Shown here: piece after piece, positions 24,501 through 37,475 of the stretch | Position numbering within the stretch: position 1 is the first letter of the stretch | Layout: every line of letters starts with the position of its first letter | Assembly: GCA_963580455.1 (NCBI GenBank) | Contig: OY756965.1 | Span: forward strand, 9,250,501 to 9,314,500 | From: Euonymus europaeus | Taxonomy: Eukaryota; Streptophyta; Magnoliopsida; Celastrales; Celastraceae | Direction: 5' to 3' | Length of the DNA: 64,000 bases | Made by a program: the position numbers and the translations under genes | Notes under the pieces: model-generated | The model's database searches: none | Told to the model about the DNA's origin: nothing | What the model saw: the letters and a program-made list of their open reading frames with translations, nothing else

Positions 24501-26949
24501 CGTTAGAGGCTCCCAAATAGAGATTTGAGCAACTTCGGACCATCAAAGTTGCTCGGTGTACACTTTTTTATTGTTCTTCTATGTCCAATTTTACGAGTAT
24601 AAGCTTCGTAAAGTATTTCGATGCCAAAACAACAACTTTCTATTACAAATGGACAAAACCGTTAAAAGCTCCTCCATATAGAGAGTTGAGCAACTTCGGA
24701 CCATCAAAGTTACTCGTTGTACACTTTTTATTGTTCTTCTATGCCCAATGTTACGAGTATACGCTTGGTAGATTATTTCGATGCCAAAACAACAACTTTC
24801 TATTACAAATGGGCAAAACCGTTAAAAGCTCCTCTATAGAGAGAGTTGAGCAACTTTGGACCATCAAAGTTGCTCGGTGTACACTTTTTATTGTTCTTTT
24901 ATGTCAAATTTTATGAGTATAAGATTCCGATATTTTTTCGATTCCAAAACACCAACTTTCTATGACAAATGGACAAAACCATTAAAAGCTCCTACATATA
25001 GAGTGTTGAGCAACTTCGGACCATCAAAGTTGCTCAATGTACACTTTTTATTAATCTTCTATGTTCAATGTTACGAGTATAAACTTCGTAGATTATTTCG
25101 ATGCCAAAACAACAACTTTCTGTTACAAATGTACAAAACCGTTAAAAGCTCCACCATAGAGAGAGTTGTGCAACTTCGGACCATCAAAGTTGTTCGGTGT
25201 ACACTTTTTATTGTTCTTCTATGTCCAATTTTACGAGTATAAGCTTCCGAGATTATTTCGATGCCAAAACACCAACTTTCTATGACAAATGGACAAAACC
25301 ATTAAAAGCTCCTCCATATAAAGAGTTGAGCAACTTCGGACCATCAAAGTTACTCGGTGTACACTTTTTATTGTTCTTCTATGTCCAATGTTACGAGTAT
25401 AAGCTTCGTAGATTATTTCGATGCCAAAACAACAACTTTCTATTACAAATGGACAAAACCGTTAAAAGCTCCTCTATAGAAAGAGTTGAGCAACTTTGGA
25501 CCATCAAAGTTGCTCGGTGTACACTTTTTATTGTTTTTCTATGTCCAATTTTACGAGTATAAGCTTCGTAGATTATTTCGATGCCAAAACACCAACTTTC
25601 TATGACAAATGGACAAAACCATTAAAAGCTCCTCCATATAGAGAGTTGAGCAACTTTGGACCATCAAAGTTCCTCGGTGTACACTTTTTATTGTTCTTCT
25701 ATGTATAATGTTACGAGTATAAGCTTCGTAGATTATTTCGATGCCAAAACAACAACTTTCTTTTACAAATGAACAAAACCGATAAAAGCTCCTCCATAGA
25801 GAGTGTTGTGGAACTTTGGACCATCAAAGTTGCTCGGTGTACACTTTTTATTGTTCTTCTATGTCCAATGTTACGAGTATAAGCTTCGTAGATTATTTCG
25901 ATGCCAAAACAACAACTTTCTATTACAAATGGACAAAACCGTTAAAAGCTCCTGCATAGAGAGAGTTGAGCAACTTCAGACTCTCAAAGTTGCTCGGTGT
26001 AAATTTTTATTGTTCTTCTATGTCCAATTTTACGAGTATAAGCTTCGTAGATTATTTCGATGCCAAAACACCAACTTTCTATGACAAATGGACAAAACCG
26101 TTAGAGGCTCCCAAATAGAGAGTTGAGCAACTTCGGACCATCAAAGTTGCTCGGTGTACACTTTTTATTGTTCTTCTATGTCCAATTTTACGAGTATAAG
26201 CTTCCGAGATTATTTCGATGCCAAAACACCAATTTTCTATGACAAATGGACAAAACCGTTAGAGGCTCCCAAATAGAGAGTTGAGCAACTTCGGACCATC
26301 AAAGTTGCTCGGTGTACACTTTTTATTGTTCTTCTATGTCCAATTTTACGAGTATAAGCTTCGTAGATTATTTCGATGGCAAAACAACAACTTTCTATTA
26401 CAAATGGATAAAACCGTTAAAAGCTCCTCCATATAGAGAATTGAGCAACTTCGGACCATCAAAGTTACTCGGTGTACACTTTTTATTGTTCTTCTATGTC
26501 CAATGTTACGAGTATACGCTTCATAGATTATTTCGATGCCAAAACAACAACTTTCTATTACAAATGGACAAAACCGTTAAAAGCTCCTCTATAGTGAGAG
26601 TTGAGCAACTTTGGACCATCACAGTTGCTCGGTGTACACTTTTTATTGTTCTTTTATGTCAAATTTTATGTGTATAAGATTCCGATATTTTTTCGATTCC
26701 AAATACCAACTTTCTATGACAAATGGACAAAACCATTAAAAGCTCCTCCATATAGAGAGTTGAGCAACTTCGGACCATCAAAGTTCCTCGGTGTACACTT
26801 TTTATTGTTCTTCTATGTATAATGTTACGAGTATAAGCTTCGTAGATTATTTCGATGCCAAAACAACAACTTTCTTTTACAAATGAACAAAACCGTTAAA
26901 AGCTCCTCCATAGAGAGTGTTGTGGAACTTTGGACCATCAAAGTTGCTC
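21524..26949 (+). repeat. Large segmental duplication, copy 2 (5426 bp, 34 monomers)
   Basis: Adjacent tandem copy of 15941-21523. It lacks the extra monomer of copy 1 and has one extra T in the T-run near 24567. Private differences include CTTTTTATT near 23202, ACTCGTTGT near 24715 and CCGATAAAAG near 25780. The high similarity over more than 5 kb implies a recent single event. Confidence 0.9.
25836..26949 (+). repeat. 7-monomer unit, 1114 bp, copy within segmental copy 2
   Basis: Same markers and order as 20410-21523. It is followed directly by a further unit at 26950, so copy 2 ends in at least two tandem 7-mers where copy 1 has one. Confidence 0.87.
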
Positions 26950-28063
26950 GGTGTACACTTTTTATTGTTCTTCTATGTCCAATGTTACGAGTATAAGCTT
27001 CATAGATTATTTCGATGCCAAAACAACAACTTTCTATTACAAATGGACAAAACCGTTAAAAGCTCCTGCATAGTGAGAGTTGAGCAACTTCAGACTCTCA
27101 AAGTTGCTCGGTGTAAATTTTTATTGTTCTTCTATGTCCAATTTTACGAGTATAAGCTTCGTAGATTATTTCGATGCCAAAACACCAACTTTCTATGACA
27201 AATGGACAAAACCGTTAGAGGCTCCCAAATAGAGAGTTGAGCAACTTCGGACCATCAAAGTTGCTCGGTGTACACTTTTTATTGTTCTTCTATGTCCAAT
27301 TTTACGAGTATAAGCTTCCGAGATTATTTCGATGCCAAAACACCAATTTTCTATGACAAATGGACAAAACCGTTAGAGGCTCCCAAATAGAGAGTTGAGC
27401 AACTTCGGACCATCAAAGTTGCTCGGTGTACACTTTTTATTGTTCTTCTATGTCCAATTTTACGAGTATAAGCTTCGTAGATTATTTCGATGGCAAAACA
27501 ACAACTTTCTATTACAAATGGATAAAACCGTTAAAAGCTCCTCCATATAGAGAATTGAGCAACTTCGGACCATCAAAGTTACTCGGTGTACACTTTTTAT
27601 TGTTCTTCTATGTCCAATGTTACGAGTATACGCTTCATAGATTATTTCGATGCCAAAACAACAACTTTCTATTACAAATGGACAAAACCGTTAAAAGCTC
27701 CTCTATAGTGAGAGTTGAGCAACTTTGGACCATCACAGTTGCTCGGTGTACACTTTTTATTGTTCTTTTATGTCAAATTTTATGTGTATAAGATTCCGAT
27801 ATTTTTTCGATTCCAAATACCAACTTTCTATGACAAATGGACAAAACCATTAAAAGCTCCTCCATATAGAGAGTTGAGCAACTTCGGACCATCAAAGTTG
27901 CTCGGTGTACACTTTTTATTGTTCTTCTATGTATAATGTTACGAGTATAAGCTTCGTAGATTATTTCGATGCCAAAACAACAACTTTCTATTACAAATGG
28001 ACAAAACCGTTAAAAGCTCCTCCATAGAGAGAGTTGAGCAACTTTGGACCATCAAAGTTGCTC
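26950..28063 (+). repeat. 7-monomer unit, 1114 bp, terminal copy with diverged end
   Basis: Matches 25836-26949 closely up to about 27890. The end differs (AAAGTTGCTCGG for AAAGTTCCTCGG, TATTACAAATGGAC for TTTTACAAATGAAC, GAGAGAGTTGAGC for GAGAGTGTTGTGG), which suggests conversion by or recombination with an ordinary monomer at the right edge. Confidence 0.82.
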
Positions 28064-31000
28064 GGTGTACACTTTTTATTGTTCTTCTATGTCCAATTTT
28101 ATGAGTATAAGCTTCGTAGATTATTTCGATGCCAAAACACCAACTTTCTATGACAAATGTACAAAACCGTTAAAGGCTCCCAAATAGAGAGTTGAGCAAC
28201 TTCGGACTATCAAAGTTGCTCGGTGTACACTTTCTTTTGTTCTTTTATGTCCAATTTTACGAGTATAAGCTTCCTAGATTATTTCGATGCGAAAACAACA
28301 ACTTTCTATGACAAAAGGACAAAACCGTTAAAAGCTCCTCCATATAGAGAGTTGAGCAACTTCGGACCATCAAAGTTGCTCGGTGTACACTTTTTATTTT
28401 TCTTCTATGTCCAATTTTACGAGTATAAGGTTTCGCTATTATTTCGATGCCAAAACAACAACTTTCTAAGACAAATGGACAAAACCGTTAAAAGCTCCCA
28501 AATAGAGAGAGTTGATCAATTTCGGACCATCAAAGTTGCTCGGTGTACACTTTTTATTGTTCTTCTATGTCCAATTTTATAAGTATAAGCTTCGTAGATT
28601 ATTTCGATGCCAAAACAACAACTTTCTATTACAAATGGACAAAACCGTTAAAAGCTCCTCCATAGAGAGAGTTGAGCAACTTCGGACTATCAAAGTTGCT
28701 CGGTGTACACTTTTTATTGTTCTTTTATGTCCAATTTTACGAGTATAAGCTTCCTAGATTTTTTCGATGCGAAAACAACAACTTTCTATGACAAATGGAC
28801 AAAACCGTTAAAAGCTCCTCCATATAGAGAGTTGAGCAAATTCGGACCATCAAAGTTGCTCGGTGTACACTTTTTATTGTTCTTCTATGTCCAATTTTAC
28901 GAGTATAAGCTTCGTAGATTATTTCGATGGCAAAACACCAACTTTCTATGACAATTGGACAAAACAGTTAGAGGCTCCCAAATAGAGATTTGAGCAACTT
29001 CGGACCATCAATGTTGCTCGGTGTACACTTTTTATTGTTCTTCTATGTCCAATTTTACGAGTATAAGCTTCGTAAATTATTTCGATGCCAAAACAACAAC
29101 TTTCTATTACAAATGGACAAAACCGTTAAAAGCTCCTCCATATAGAGAGTTGAGCAACTTCGGACCATCAAAGTTACTCGGTGTACACTTTTTATTGTTC
29201 TTCTATGCCCAATGTTACGAGTATACGTTTCGTAGATTATTTCGATGCCGAAACAACAACTTTCTATGAAAAATTGACAAAACCGTTAAAAGCTCCCAAA
29301 TAGAGAGAGTTGATCAATTTCGGACCATCAAAGTTGCCCGGTGTACACTTTTTATTGTTCTTCTATGTCCAATTTTACGAGTATAAGCTTCGTAGATTAT
29401 TTCGATGCCAAAACATCAACTTTCTATGACAAATGGACAAAACCGTTATAGGCTCCCAAATAGAGAGTTGAGCAACTTCGGACCATCAAAGTTGCTCGGT
29501 GTACACTTTTTATTGTTCTTCTATGTCCAATTTTACGAGTATAAGCTTCCGAGATTATTTCGATACCAAAACACCAACTTTCTACGACAAATGGACAAAA
29601 CCGTTAGAGGCTCCCAAATAGAGAGTTGAGCAACTTCGGACCATCAAAGTTGCTCGGTGTACACTTTTTATTGTTCTTCTATGTCCAATGTTACGAGTAT
29701 ACGCTTCGTAGATTATTTCGATGCCAAAACACCAACTTTCTATGACAAATGTACAAAACTGTTAAAGGCTCCCAAATAGAGAGTTGAGCAACTTCGGACT
29801 ATCAAAGTTGCTCGGTGTACACTTTCTATTGTTCTTTTATGTCCAATTTTACGAGTATAAGCTTCCTAGATTATTTCGATGCGAAAACAACAACTTTCTA
29901 TGACAAAAGGACAAAACCGTTAAAAGTTCCTCCATATAGAGAGTTGAGCAACTTCGGACCATCAAAGTTGCTCGGTGTACACTTTTTATTGTTCTTCTAT
30001 GTCCAATTTTACGAGTATAAGGTTTCGTTATTATTTCGATGCCAAAACAACAACTTTCTAAGACAAATGGACAAAACCGTTAAAAGCTCCCAAATAGAGA
30101 GAGTTGATCAATTTCGGACCATCAAAGTTGCTCGGTGTACACTTTTTATTGTTCTTCTATGTCCAATTTTACGATTATAAGCTTCGTAGATTATTTCGAT
30201 GCCAAAACACCAACTTTCTATGACAAAAGGAAAAAACCGTTAGAGGCTCCCAAATAGAGAGTTGAGCAACTTCGGACCATCAAAGTTGCTCGGTGTACAC
30301 TTTTTATTGTTCTTCTATGTCCAATTTTATGAGTATAAGCTTCGTAGATTATTTCGATGCCAAAACAACAACTTTCTATAACAAATGGACAAAACCGTTA
30401 AAAGCTCCTCCATAGAGAGAGTTGAGCAACTTCGGACTATCAAAGTTGCTCGTTGTACACTTTTTATTGTTCTTTTATGTCCAATTTTACGAGTATAAGC
30501 TTCCTAGATTTTTTCGATGCGAAAACAACAACTTTCTATGACAAATGGACAAAACCGTTAAAAGCTCCTCGATATAGAGAGTTGAGCAACTTCGGACCAT
30601 CAAAGTTGCTCGGTGTACACTTTTTATTGTTCTTCTATGTCTCATTTTACGAGTATAAGGTTTCGTTATTATTTCGATGCAAAAACAACAACTTTCTATG
30701 ACAAATGGACAAAACCGTTAAAAGCTCCCAAATAGAGAGAGTTGATCAATTTCGGACCATCAAAGTTGCTCGGTGTACACTTTTTATTGTTCTTCTATGT
30801 CCAATTTTACGAGTATAAGCTTCGTAGATTATTTCGATGCCAAAACACCAACTTTCTATGACAAATGGACAAAACCGTTAGAGGCTCCCAAATAGAGAGT
30901 TGAGCAACTTCGGACCATCAAAGTTGCTCGGTGTACACTTTTTGTTGTTCATCTATGTCCAATGTTACGAGTATAAGCTTCGTAGATTATTTCGATTCCA

Positions 31001-32047
31001 AAAAAACAACTTTCAATTACAAATGGACAAAACCGTTAAAAGCTCCTCTATAGAGAGAGTTGAGCAACTTTGGACCATCAATGTTGCTCGGTGTACACTT
31101 TTTATTGTTTTTCTATCTCCAATTTTACGAGTATAAGATTCGTAGATTATTTCGATGCCAAAACACCAACTTTGTATGACAAATGGATAAAACCGTTAAA
31201 AGCTCCTTCATATAGAGAGTTGAGCAACTTCGGACCATCAAAGTTGCTCGGTGTACACTTTTTATTGTTCTTCTATGTATAATGTTACGAGTATAAGCTT
31301 CGTAGATTATTTCGATGCCAAAACAACAACTTTCTATTACAAATGAACAAAACCGTTAAAAGCTCCTCCATAGAGAGAGTTGAGCAACTTTGGACCACCA
31401 AAGTTGCTCGGTGTACACTTTTTATTGTTCTTCTATGTCCAATTTTATGAGTATAAAGCTTTCGTTATTATTTTGATGCCAAAACACCACTTTCTATGAT
31501 AAATGGACAAAACCCTTAAAAGATCCCAAATAGAGAGAGTTGAGCAACTTCGGACCATCAAAGTTGCTCGGTGTACACTTTTTATTTTTCTTTTATGTCC
31601 AATTTTACGAGTATAAGCTTCCTAGATTATTTCGATGCGAAAACAACAACTTTCTATGACAAATGGACAAAACCGTTAAAAGCTCCTCCATATAGAGAGT
31701 TGAGCAACTTCGGACCATCAAAGTTGCTCGGTGTACACTTTTTATTGTTCTTCTATGTCCAATTTTACGAGTATAAGGTTTCGTTATTATTTCGATGCCA
31801 AAACAACAACTTTCTAAGACAAATGGACAAAACCGTTAAAAGCCCCCAAATAGAGAGAGTTGATCAATTTCGGACCATCAAAGTTGCTCGGTGTACACTT
31901 TTTATTGTTCTTCTATGTCCAATTTTACGAGTATAAGCTTCGTAGATTATTTCGATGCCAAAACACCAACTTTCTATGACAAATGGACAAAACCGTTAGA
32001 GGCTTCCAAATAGAGAGTTGAGCAACTTCGGACCATCAAAGTTGCTC
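28064..32047 (+). repeat. Mosaic satellite segment rich in subtypes J and D
   Basis: About 25 monomers. Pairs of J followed by D occur at 28222, 29814 (offset 1592 bp), 28702/30452 (offset 1750 bp) and 31570. Around 28878-29250 there is a run with ATGGCAAAACACC and GTATACGTTTCG, matching 18178-18550. The right part (30180-32047) recurs at 41350-43216. No non-satellite sequence is visible. Confidence 0.78.
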
Positions 32048-33643
32048 GGTGTACACTTTTTATTGTTCTTCTATGTCCAATTTTACGAGTATAAGCTTTG
32101 TAGATTATTTCGATGCCAAAACAACAACTTTCTATTACAAATGGACAAAACCGTTAAAAGCTCCTCCATATAGAGAGTTGAGCAACTTCGGACCATCAAA
32201 GTTACTCAGTGTACACTTTTTATTGTTCTTCTATGGCCAATGTCACGAGTATACGCTTCGTAGATTATTTCGATGCCAAAACACCAACTTTCTATGAAAA
32301 ATGGACAAAACCGTTAATAGCTCCTCCATATAGAGAGTTGAGCAACTTCGGACCATCAAAGTTGCTCGGTGTACACTTTTTATTGTTCTTCTATGTCCAA
32401 TTTAACGAGTATAAAGCTTTCGTTATTATTTTGATGCCAAAACACCACTTTCTATGATAAATGGACAAAACCATTAAAAGATCCCAAATAGAGAGAGTTG
32501 AGCAACTTCGGACCATCAAAGTTGCTCGGTGTACACTTTTTATTATTCTTCTATGTCCAAATTTATGAGTATAAGCTTCGTAGATTATTTCGATGCCAAA
32601 ACAACAACTTTCTATTACAAATGGACAAAACCGTTAAAAGCTCCTCCATATAGAGAGTTGAGCAACTTCGGACCATCAAAGTTGCTCGGTGTACACTTTT
32701 TATTGTTCTGCTATGTCCAATTTTACGAGTATAAGGTTTCGTTATTATTTCGATGCCAAAACAACAACTTTCTAAGACAAATGGACAAAACCGTTAAAAG
32801 CCCCCAAATAGAGAGAGTTGATCAATTTCGGACCATCAAAGTTGCTCGGTGTACACTTTTTATTGTTCTTCTATGTCCAATTTTACGAGTATAAGCTTCG
32901 TAGATTATTTCGATGCCAAAACACCAACTTTCTATGACAAATGGACAAAACCGTTAGAGGCTTCCAAATAGAGAGTTGAGCAACTTCGGACCATCAAAGT
33001 TGCTCGGTGTACACTTTTTATTGTTCTTCTATGTCCAATTTTACGAGTATAAGCTTTGTAGATTATTTCGATGCCAAAACAACAACTTTCTATTACAAAT
33101 GGACAAAACCCTTAAAAGCTCCTCCATATAGAGAGTTGAGCAACTTCGGACCATCAAAATTACTCAGTGTACACTTTTTATTGTTCTTCTGTGCCCAATG
33201 TCACGAGTATACGCTTCGTAGATTATTTCGATGCCAAAACACCAACTTTCTATGAAAAATGGACAAAACCGTTAATAGCTCCTCCATATAGAGAGTTGAG
33301 CAACTTCGGACCATCAAAGTTGCTCGGTGTACACTTTTTATTGTTCTTCTATGTCCAATTTAACGAGTATAAAGCTTTCGTTATTATTTCGATGCCAAAA
33401 CACCACTTTCTATGATAAATGGACAAAACCGTTAAAAGATCCCAAATAGAGAGAGTTGAGCAACTTCGGACCATCAAAGTTGCTCGGTGTACACTTTTTA
33501 TTATTCTTCTATGTCCAAATTTACGAGTATAAGCTTCGTAGATTATTTCGATGCCAAAACACCAACTTTCTATGACAAATGGACAAAACCGTTAGAGGCT
33601 CCCAAATAGAGAGTTGAGCAACTTCGGACCATCAAAGTTGCTC
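32048..33643 (+). repeat. 10-monomer unit, 1596 bp, copy 1
   Basis: Monomers start at 32048, 32208, 32368, 32528, 32688, 32847, 33006, 33166, 33326 and 33486. The first six (958 bp) form a 6-mer. The last four repeat the first four of that 6-mer with small changes, so the unit is a 6-mer plus a truncated 6-mer. Markers are AAGCTTTGTAG, AATGTCACGAG, subtype I, TTATTATTCTTC and GAGGCTTCC. Confidence 0.9.
32368..32527 (+). repeat. Monomer subtype I (TATAAAGCTTTCGTTATT type, 160 bp)
   Basis: Markers are CCAATTTAACGAG, TATAAAGCTTTCGTTATT (one base longer than the reference), AACACCACTTTCTATGATAA (one base shorter) and AAAAGATCCCAAATAGAGAG. The insertion and deletion cancel, so the monomer stays at 160 bp. 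It is one of the fixed members of the 10-monomer higher-order repeat and is also seen near 16900, 22480, 44816 and 45774. Confidence 0.9.
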
Positions 33644-35239
33644 GGTGTAAACTTTTTATTGTTCTTCTATGTCCAATTTTACGAGTATAAGCTTTGTAGA
33701 TTATTTCGATGCCAAAACAACAACTTTCTATTACAAATGGACAAAACCGTTAAAAGCTCCTCCATATAGAGAGTTGAGCAACTTCGGACCATCAAAGTTA
33801 CTCAGTGTACACTTTTTATTGTTCTTCTATGGCCAATGTCACGAGTATACGCTTCGTAGATTATTTCGATGCCAAAACACCAACTTTATATGAAAAATGG
33901 ACAAAACCGTTAATAGCTCCTCCATATAGAGAGTTGAGCAACTTCGGACCATCAAAGTTGCTCGGTGTACACTTTTTATTGTTCTTCTATGTCCAATTTA
34001 ACGAGTATAAAGCTTTCGTTATTATTTTGATGCCAAAACACCACTTTCTATGATAAATGGACAAAACCATTAAAAGCTCCCAAATAGAGAGAGTTGAGCA
34101 ACTTCGGACCATCAAAGTTGCTCGGTGTACACTTTTTATTATTCTTCTATGTCCAAATTTATGAGTATAAGCTTCGTAGATTATTTCGATGCCAAAACAA
34201 CAACTTTCTATTACAAATGGACAAAACCGTTAAAAGCTCCTCCATATAGAGAGTTGAGCAACTTCGGACCATCAAAGTTGCTCGGTGTACACTTTTTATT
34301 GTTCTTCTATGTCCAATTTTACGAGTATAAGGTTTCGTTATTATTTCGATGCCAAAACAACAACTTTCTAAGACAAATGGACAAAACCGTTAAAAGCCCC
34401 CAAATAGAGAGAGTTGATCAATTTCGGACCATCAAAGTTGCTCGGTGTACACTTTTTATTGTTCTTCTATGTCCAATTTTACGAGTATAAGCTTCGTAGA
34501 TTATTTCGATGCCAAAACACCAACTTTCTATGACAAATGGACAAAACCGTTAGAGGCTTCCAAATAGAGAGTTGAGCAACTTCGGACCATCAAAGTTGCT
34601 CGATGTACACTTTTTATTGTTCTTCTATGTCCAATTTTACGAGTATAAGCTTTGTAGATTATTTCGATGCCAAAACAACAACTTTCTATTACAAATGGAC
34701 AAAACCCTTAAAAGCTCCTCCATATAGAGAGTTGAGCAACTTCGGACCATCAAAGTTACTCAGTGTACACTTTTTATTGTTCTTCTATGCCCAATGTCAC
34801 GAGTATACGCTTCGTAGATTATTTCGATGCCAAAACACCAACTTTATATGAAAAATGGACAAAACCGTTAATAGCTCCTCCATATAGAGAGTTGAGCAAC
34901 TTCGGACCATCAAAGTTGCTCGGTGTACACTTTTTATTGTTCTTCTATGTCCAATTTAACGAGTATAAAGCTTTCGTTATTATTTTGATGCCAAAACACC
35001 ACTTTCTATGATAAATGGACAAAACCATTAAAAGCTCCCAAATAGAGAGAGTTGAGCAACTTCGGACCATCAAAGTTGCTCGGTGTACACTTTTTATTAT
35101 TCTTCTATGTCCAAATTTACGAGTATAAGCTTCATAGATTATTTCGATGCCAAAACACCAACTTTCTATGACAAATGGACAAAACCGTTAGAGGCTCCCA
35201 AATAGAGAGTTGAGCAACTTCGGACCATCAAAGTTGCTC
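33644..35239 (+). repeat. 10-monomer unit, 1596 bp, copy 2
   Basis: Exact 1596-bp offset from copy 1, for example 32528 and 34124, or 33006 and 34602. Its first motif is mutated to GGTGTAAACTT. Private variants include ACTTTATATGAAAAATGG in both B-like monomers (about 33884 and 34842), so that change spread within this unit. Confidence 0.9.
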
Positions 35240-36837
35240 GGTGTACACTTTTTATTGTTCTTCTATGTCCAATTTTACGAGTATAAGCTTTGTAGATTAT
35301 TTCGATGCCAAAACAACAACTTTCTATTACAAATGGACAAAACCGTTAAAAGCTCCTCCATATAGAGAGTTGAGCAACTTCGGACCATCAAAGTTACTCA
35401 GTGTACACTTTTTATTGTTCTTCTATGGCCAATGTCACGAGTATACGCTTCGTAGATTATTTCGATGCCAAAACACCAACTTTCTATGAAAAATGGACAA
35501 AACCGTTAATAGCTCCTCCATATAGAGAGTTGAGCAACTTCGGACCATCAAAGTTGCTCGGTGTACACTTTTTATTGTTCTTCTATGTCCAATTTAACGA
35601 GTATAAAGCTTTCGTTATTATTTTGATGCCAAAACACCACTTTCTATGATAAATGGACAAAACCATTAAAAGATCCCAAATAGAGAGAGTTGAGCAACTT
35701 CGGACCATCAAAGTTGCTCGGTGTACACTTTTTATTATTCTTCTATGTCCAAATTTATGAGTATAAGCTTCGTAGATTATTTCGATGCCAAAACAACAAC
35801 TTTCTATTACAAATGGACAAAACCGTTAAAAGCTCCTCCATATAGAGAGTTGAGCAACTTCGGACCATCAAAGTTGCTCGGTGTACACTTTTTATTGTTC
35901 TTCTATGTCCAATTTTACGAGTATAAGGTTTCGTTATTATTTCGATGCCAAAACAACAACTTTCTAAGACAAATGGACAAAACCGTTAAAAGCCCCCAAA
36001 TAGAGAGAGTTGATCAATTTCGGACCATCAAAGTTGCTCGGTGTACACTTTTTATTGTTCTTCTATATCCAATTTTACGAGTATAAGCTTCGTAGATTAT
36101 TTCGATGCCAAAACACCAACTTTCTATGACAAATGGACAAAACCGTTAGAGGCTTCCAAATAGAGAGTTGAGCAACTTCGGACCATCAAAGTTGCTCGGT
36201 GTACACTTTTTATTGTTCTTCTATGTCCAATTTTACGAGTATAAGCTTTGTAGATTATTTCGATGCCAAAACAACAACTTTCTATTACAAATGGACAAAA
36301 CCCTTAAAAGCTCCTCCATATAGAGAGTTGAGCAACTTCGGACCATCAAAGTTACTCAGTGTACACTTTTTATTGTTCTTCTGTGCCCAATGTCACGAGT
36401 ATACACTTCGTAGATTATTTCGATGCCAAAACACCAACTTTCTATGAAAAATGGACAAAACCGTTAATAGCTCCTCCATATAGAGACTTGAGCAACTTCG
36501 GACCATCAAAGTTGCTCGGTGTACACTTTTTATTGTTCTTCTATGTCCAATTTAACGAGTATAAAGCTTTCGTTATTATTTCGATGCCAAAACACCACTT
36601 TCTATGATAAATGGACAAAACCGTTAAAAGATCCCAAATAGAGAGAGTTGAGCAACTTCGGACCATCAAAGTTGCTCGGTGTACACTTTTTATTATTCTT
36701 CTATGTCCAAATTTACGAGTATAAGCTTCGTAGATTATTTCGATGCCAAAACAACAACTTTCTATTACAAATGGACAAAACCGTTAAAAGCTCCTCCATA
36801 TAGAGAGTTGAGCAACTTCGGACCATCAAAGTTGCTC
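35240..36837 (+). repeat. 10-monomer unit, 1598 bp, copy 3
   Basis: Monomers 1-9 match copies 1 and 2 at 1596-bp offsets. The tenth (36678-36837) is a 160-bp AACAAC/CTCCTCC form in place of the 158-bp AACACC/TTAGAGG form, giving 1598 bp. It is followed by shortened versions of the unit up to 37475. Confidence 0.87.
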
Positions 36838-37475
36838 GGTGTACACTTTTTATTGTTCTTCTATGTCCAATGTTACGAGTATACGCTTCGTAGATTATTT
36901 CGATGCCAAAACACCAACTTTCTATGACAAATGGACAAAACCGTTAGAGGCTTCCAAATAGAGAGTTGAGCAACTTCGGACCATCAAAGTTGCTCGGTGT
37001 ACACTTTTTATTGTTCTTCTATGTCCAATTTTACGAGTATAAGCTTTGTAGATTATTTCGATGCCAAAACAACAACTTTCTATTACAAATGGACAAAACC
37101 CTTAAAAGCTCCTCCATATAGAGAGTTGAGCAACTTCGGACCATCAAAGTTACTCAGTGTACACTTTTTATTGTTCTTCTGTGCCCAATGTCACGAGTAT
37201 ACACTTCGTAGATTATTTCGATGCCAAAACACCAACTTTCTATGAAAAATGGACAAAACCGTTAATAGCTCCTCCATATAGAGAGTTGAGCAACTTCGGA
37301 CCATCAAAGTTGCTCGGTGTACACTTTTTATTGTTCTTCTATGTCCAATTTAACGAGTATAAAGCTTTCGTTATTATTTCGATGCCAAAACACCACTTTC
37401 TGTGATAAATGGACAAAACCGTTAAAAGATCCCAAATAGAGAGAGTTGAGCAACTTTGGACCATCAAAATTGCTC
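36838..37475 (+). repeat. Truncated 10-mer remnants (4 monomers)
   Basis: A B-like/E-like monomer at 36838 is followed by monomers at 36996, 37156 and 37316 that equal the ones at 36198, 36358 and 36518 (offset 798 bp). The run then switches to subtype C at 37476. This is a partial unit left by unequal exchange. Confidence 0.82.
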
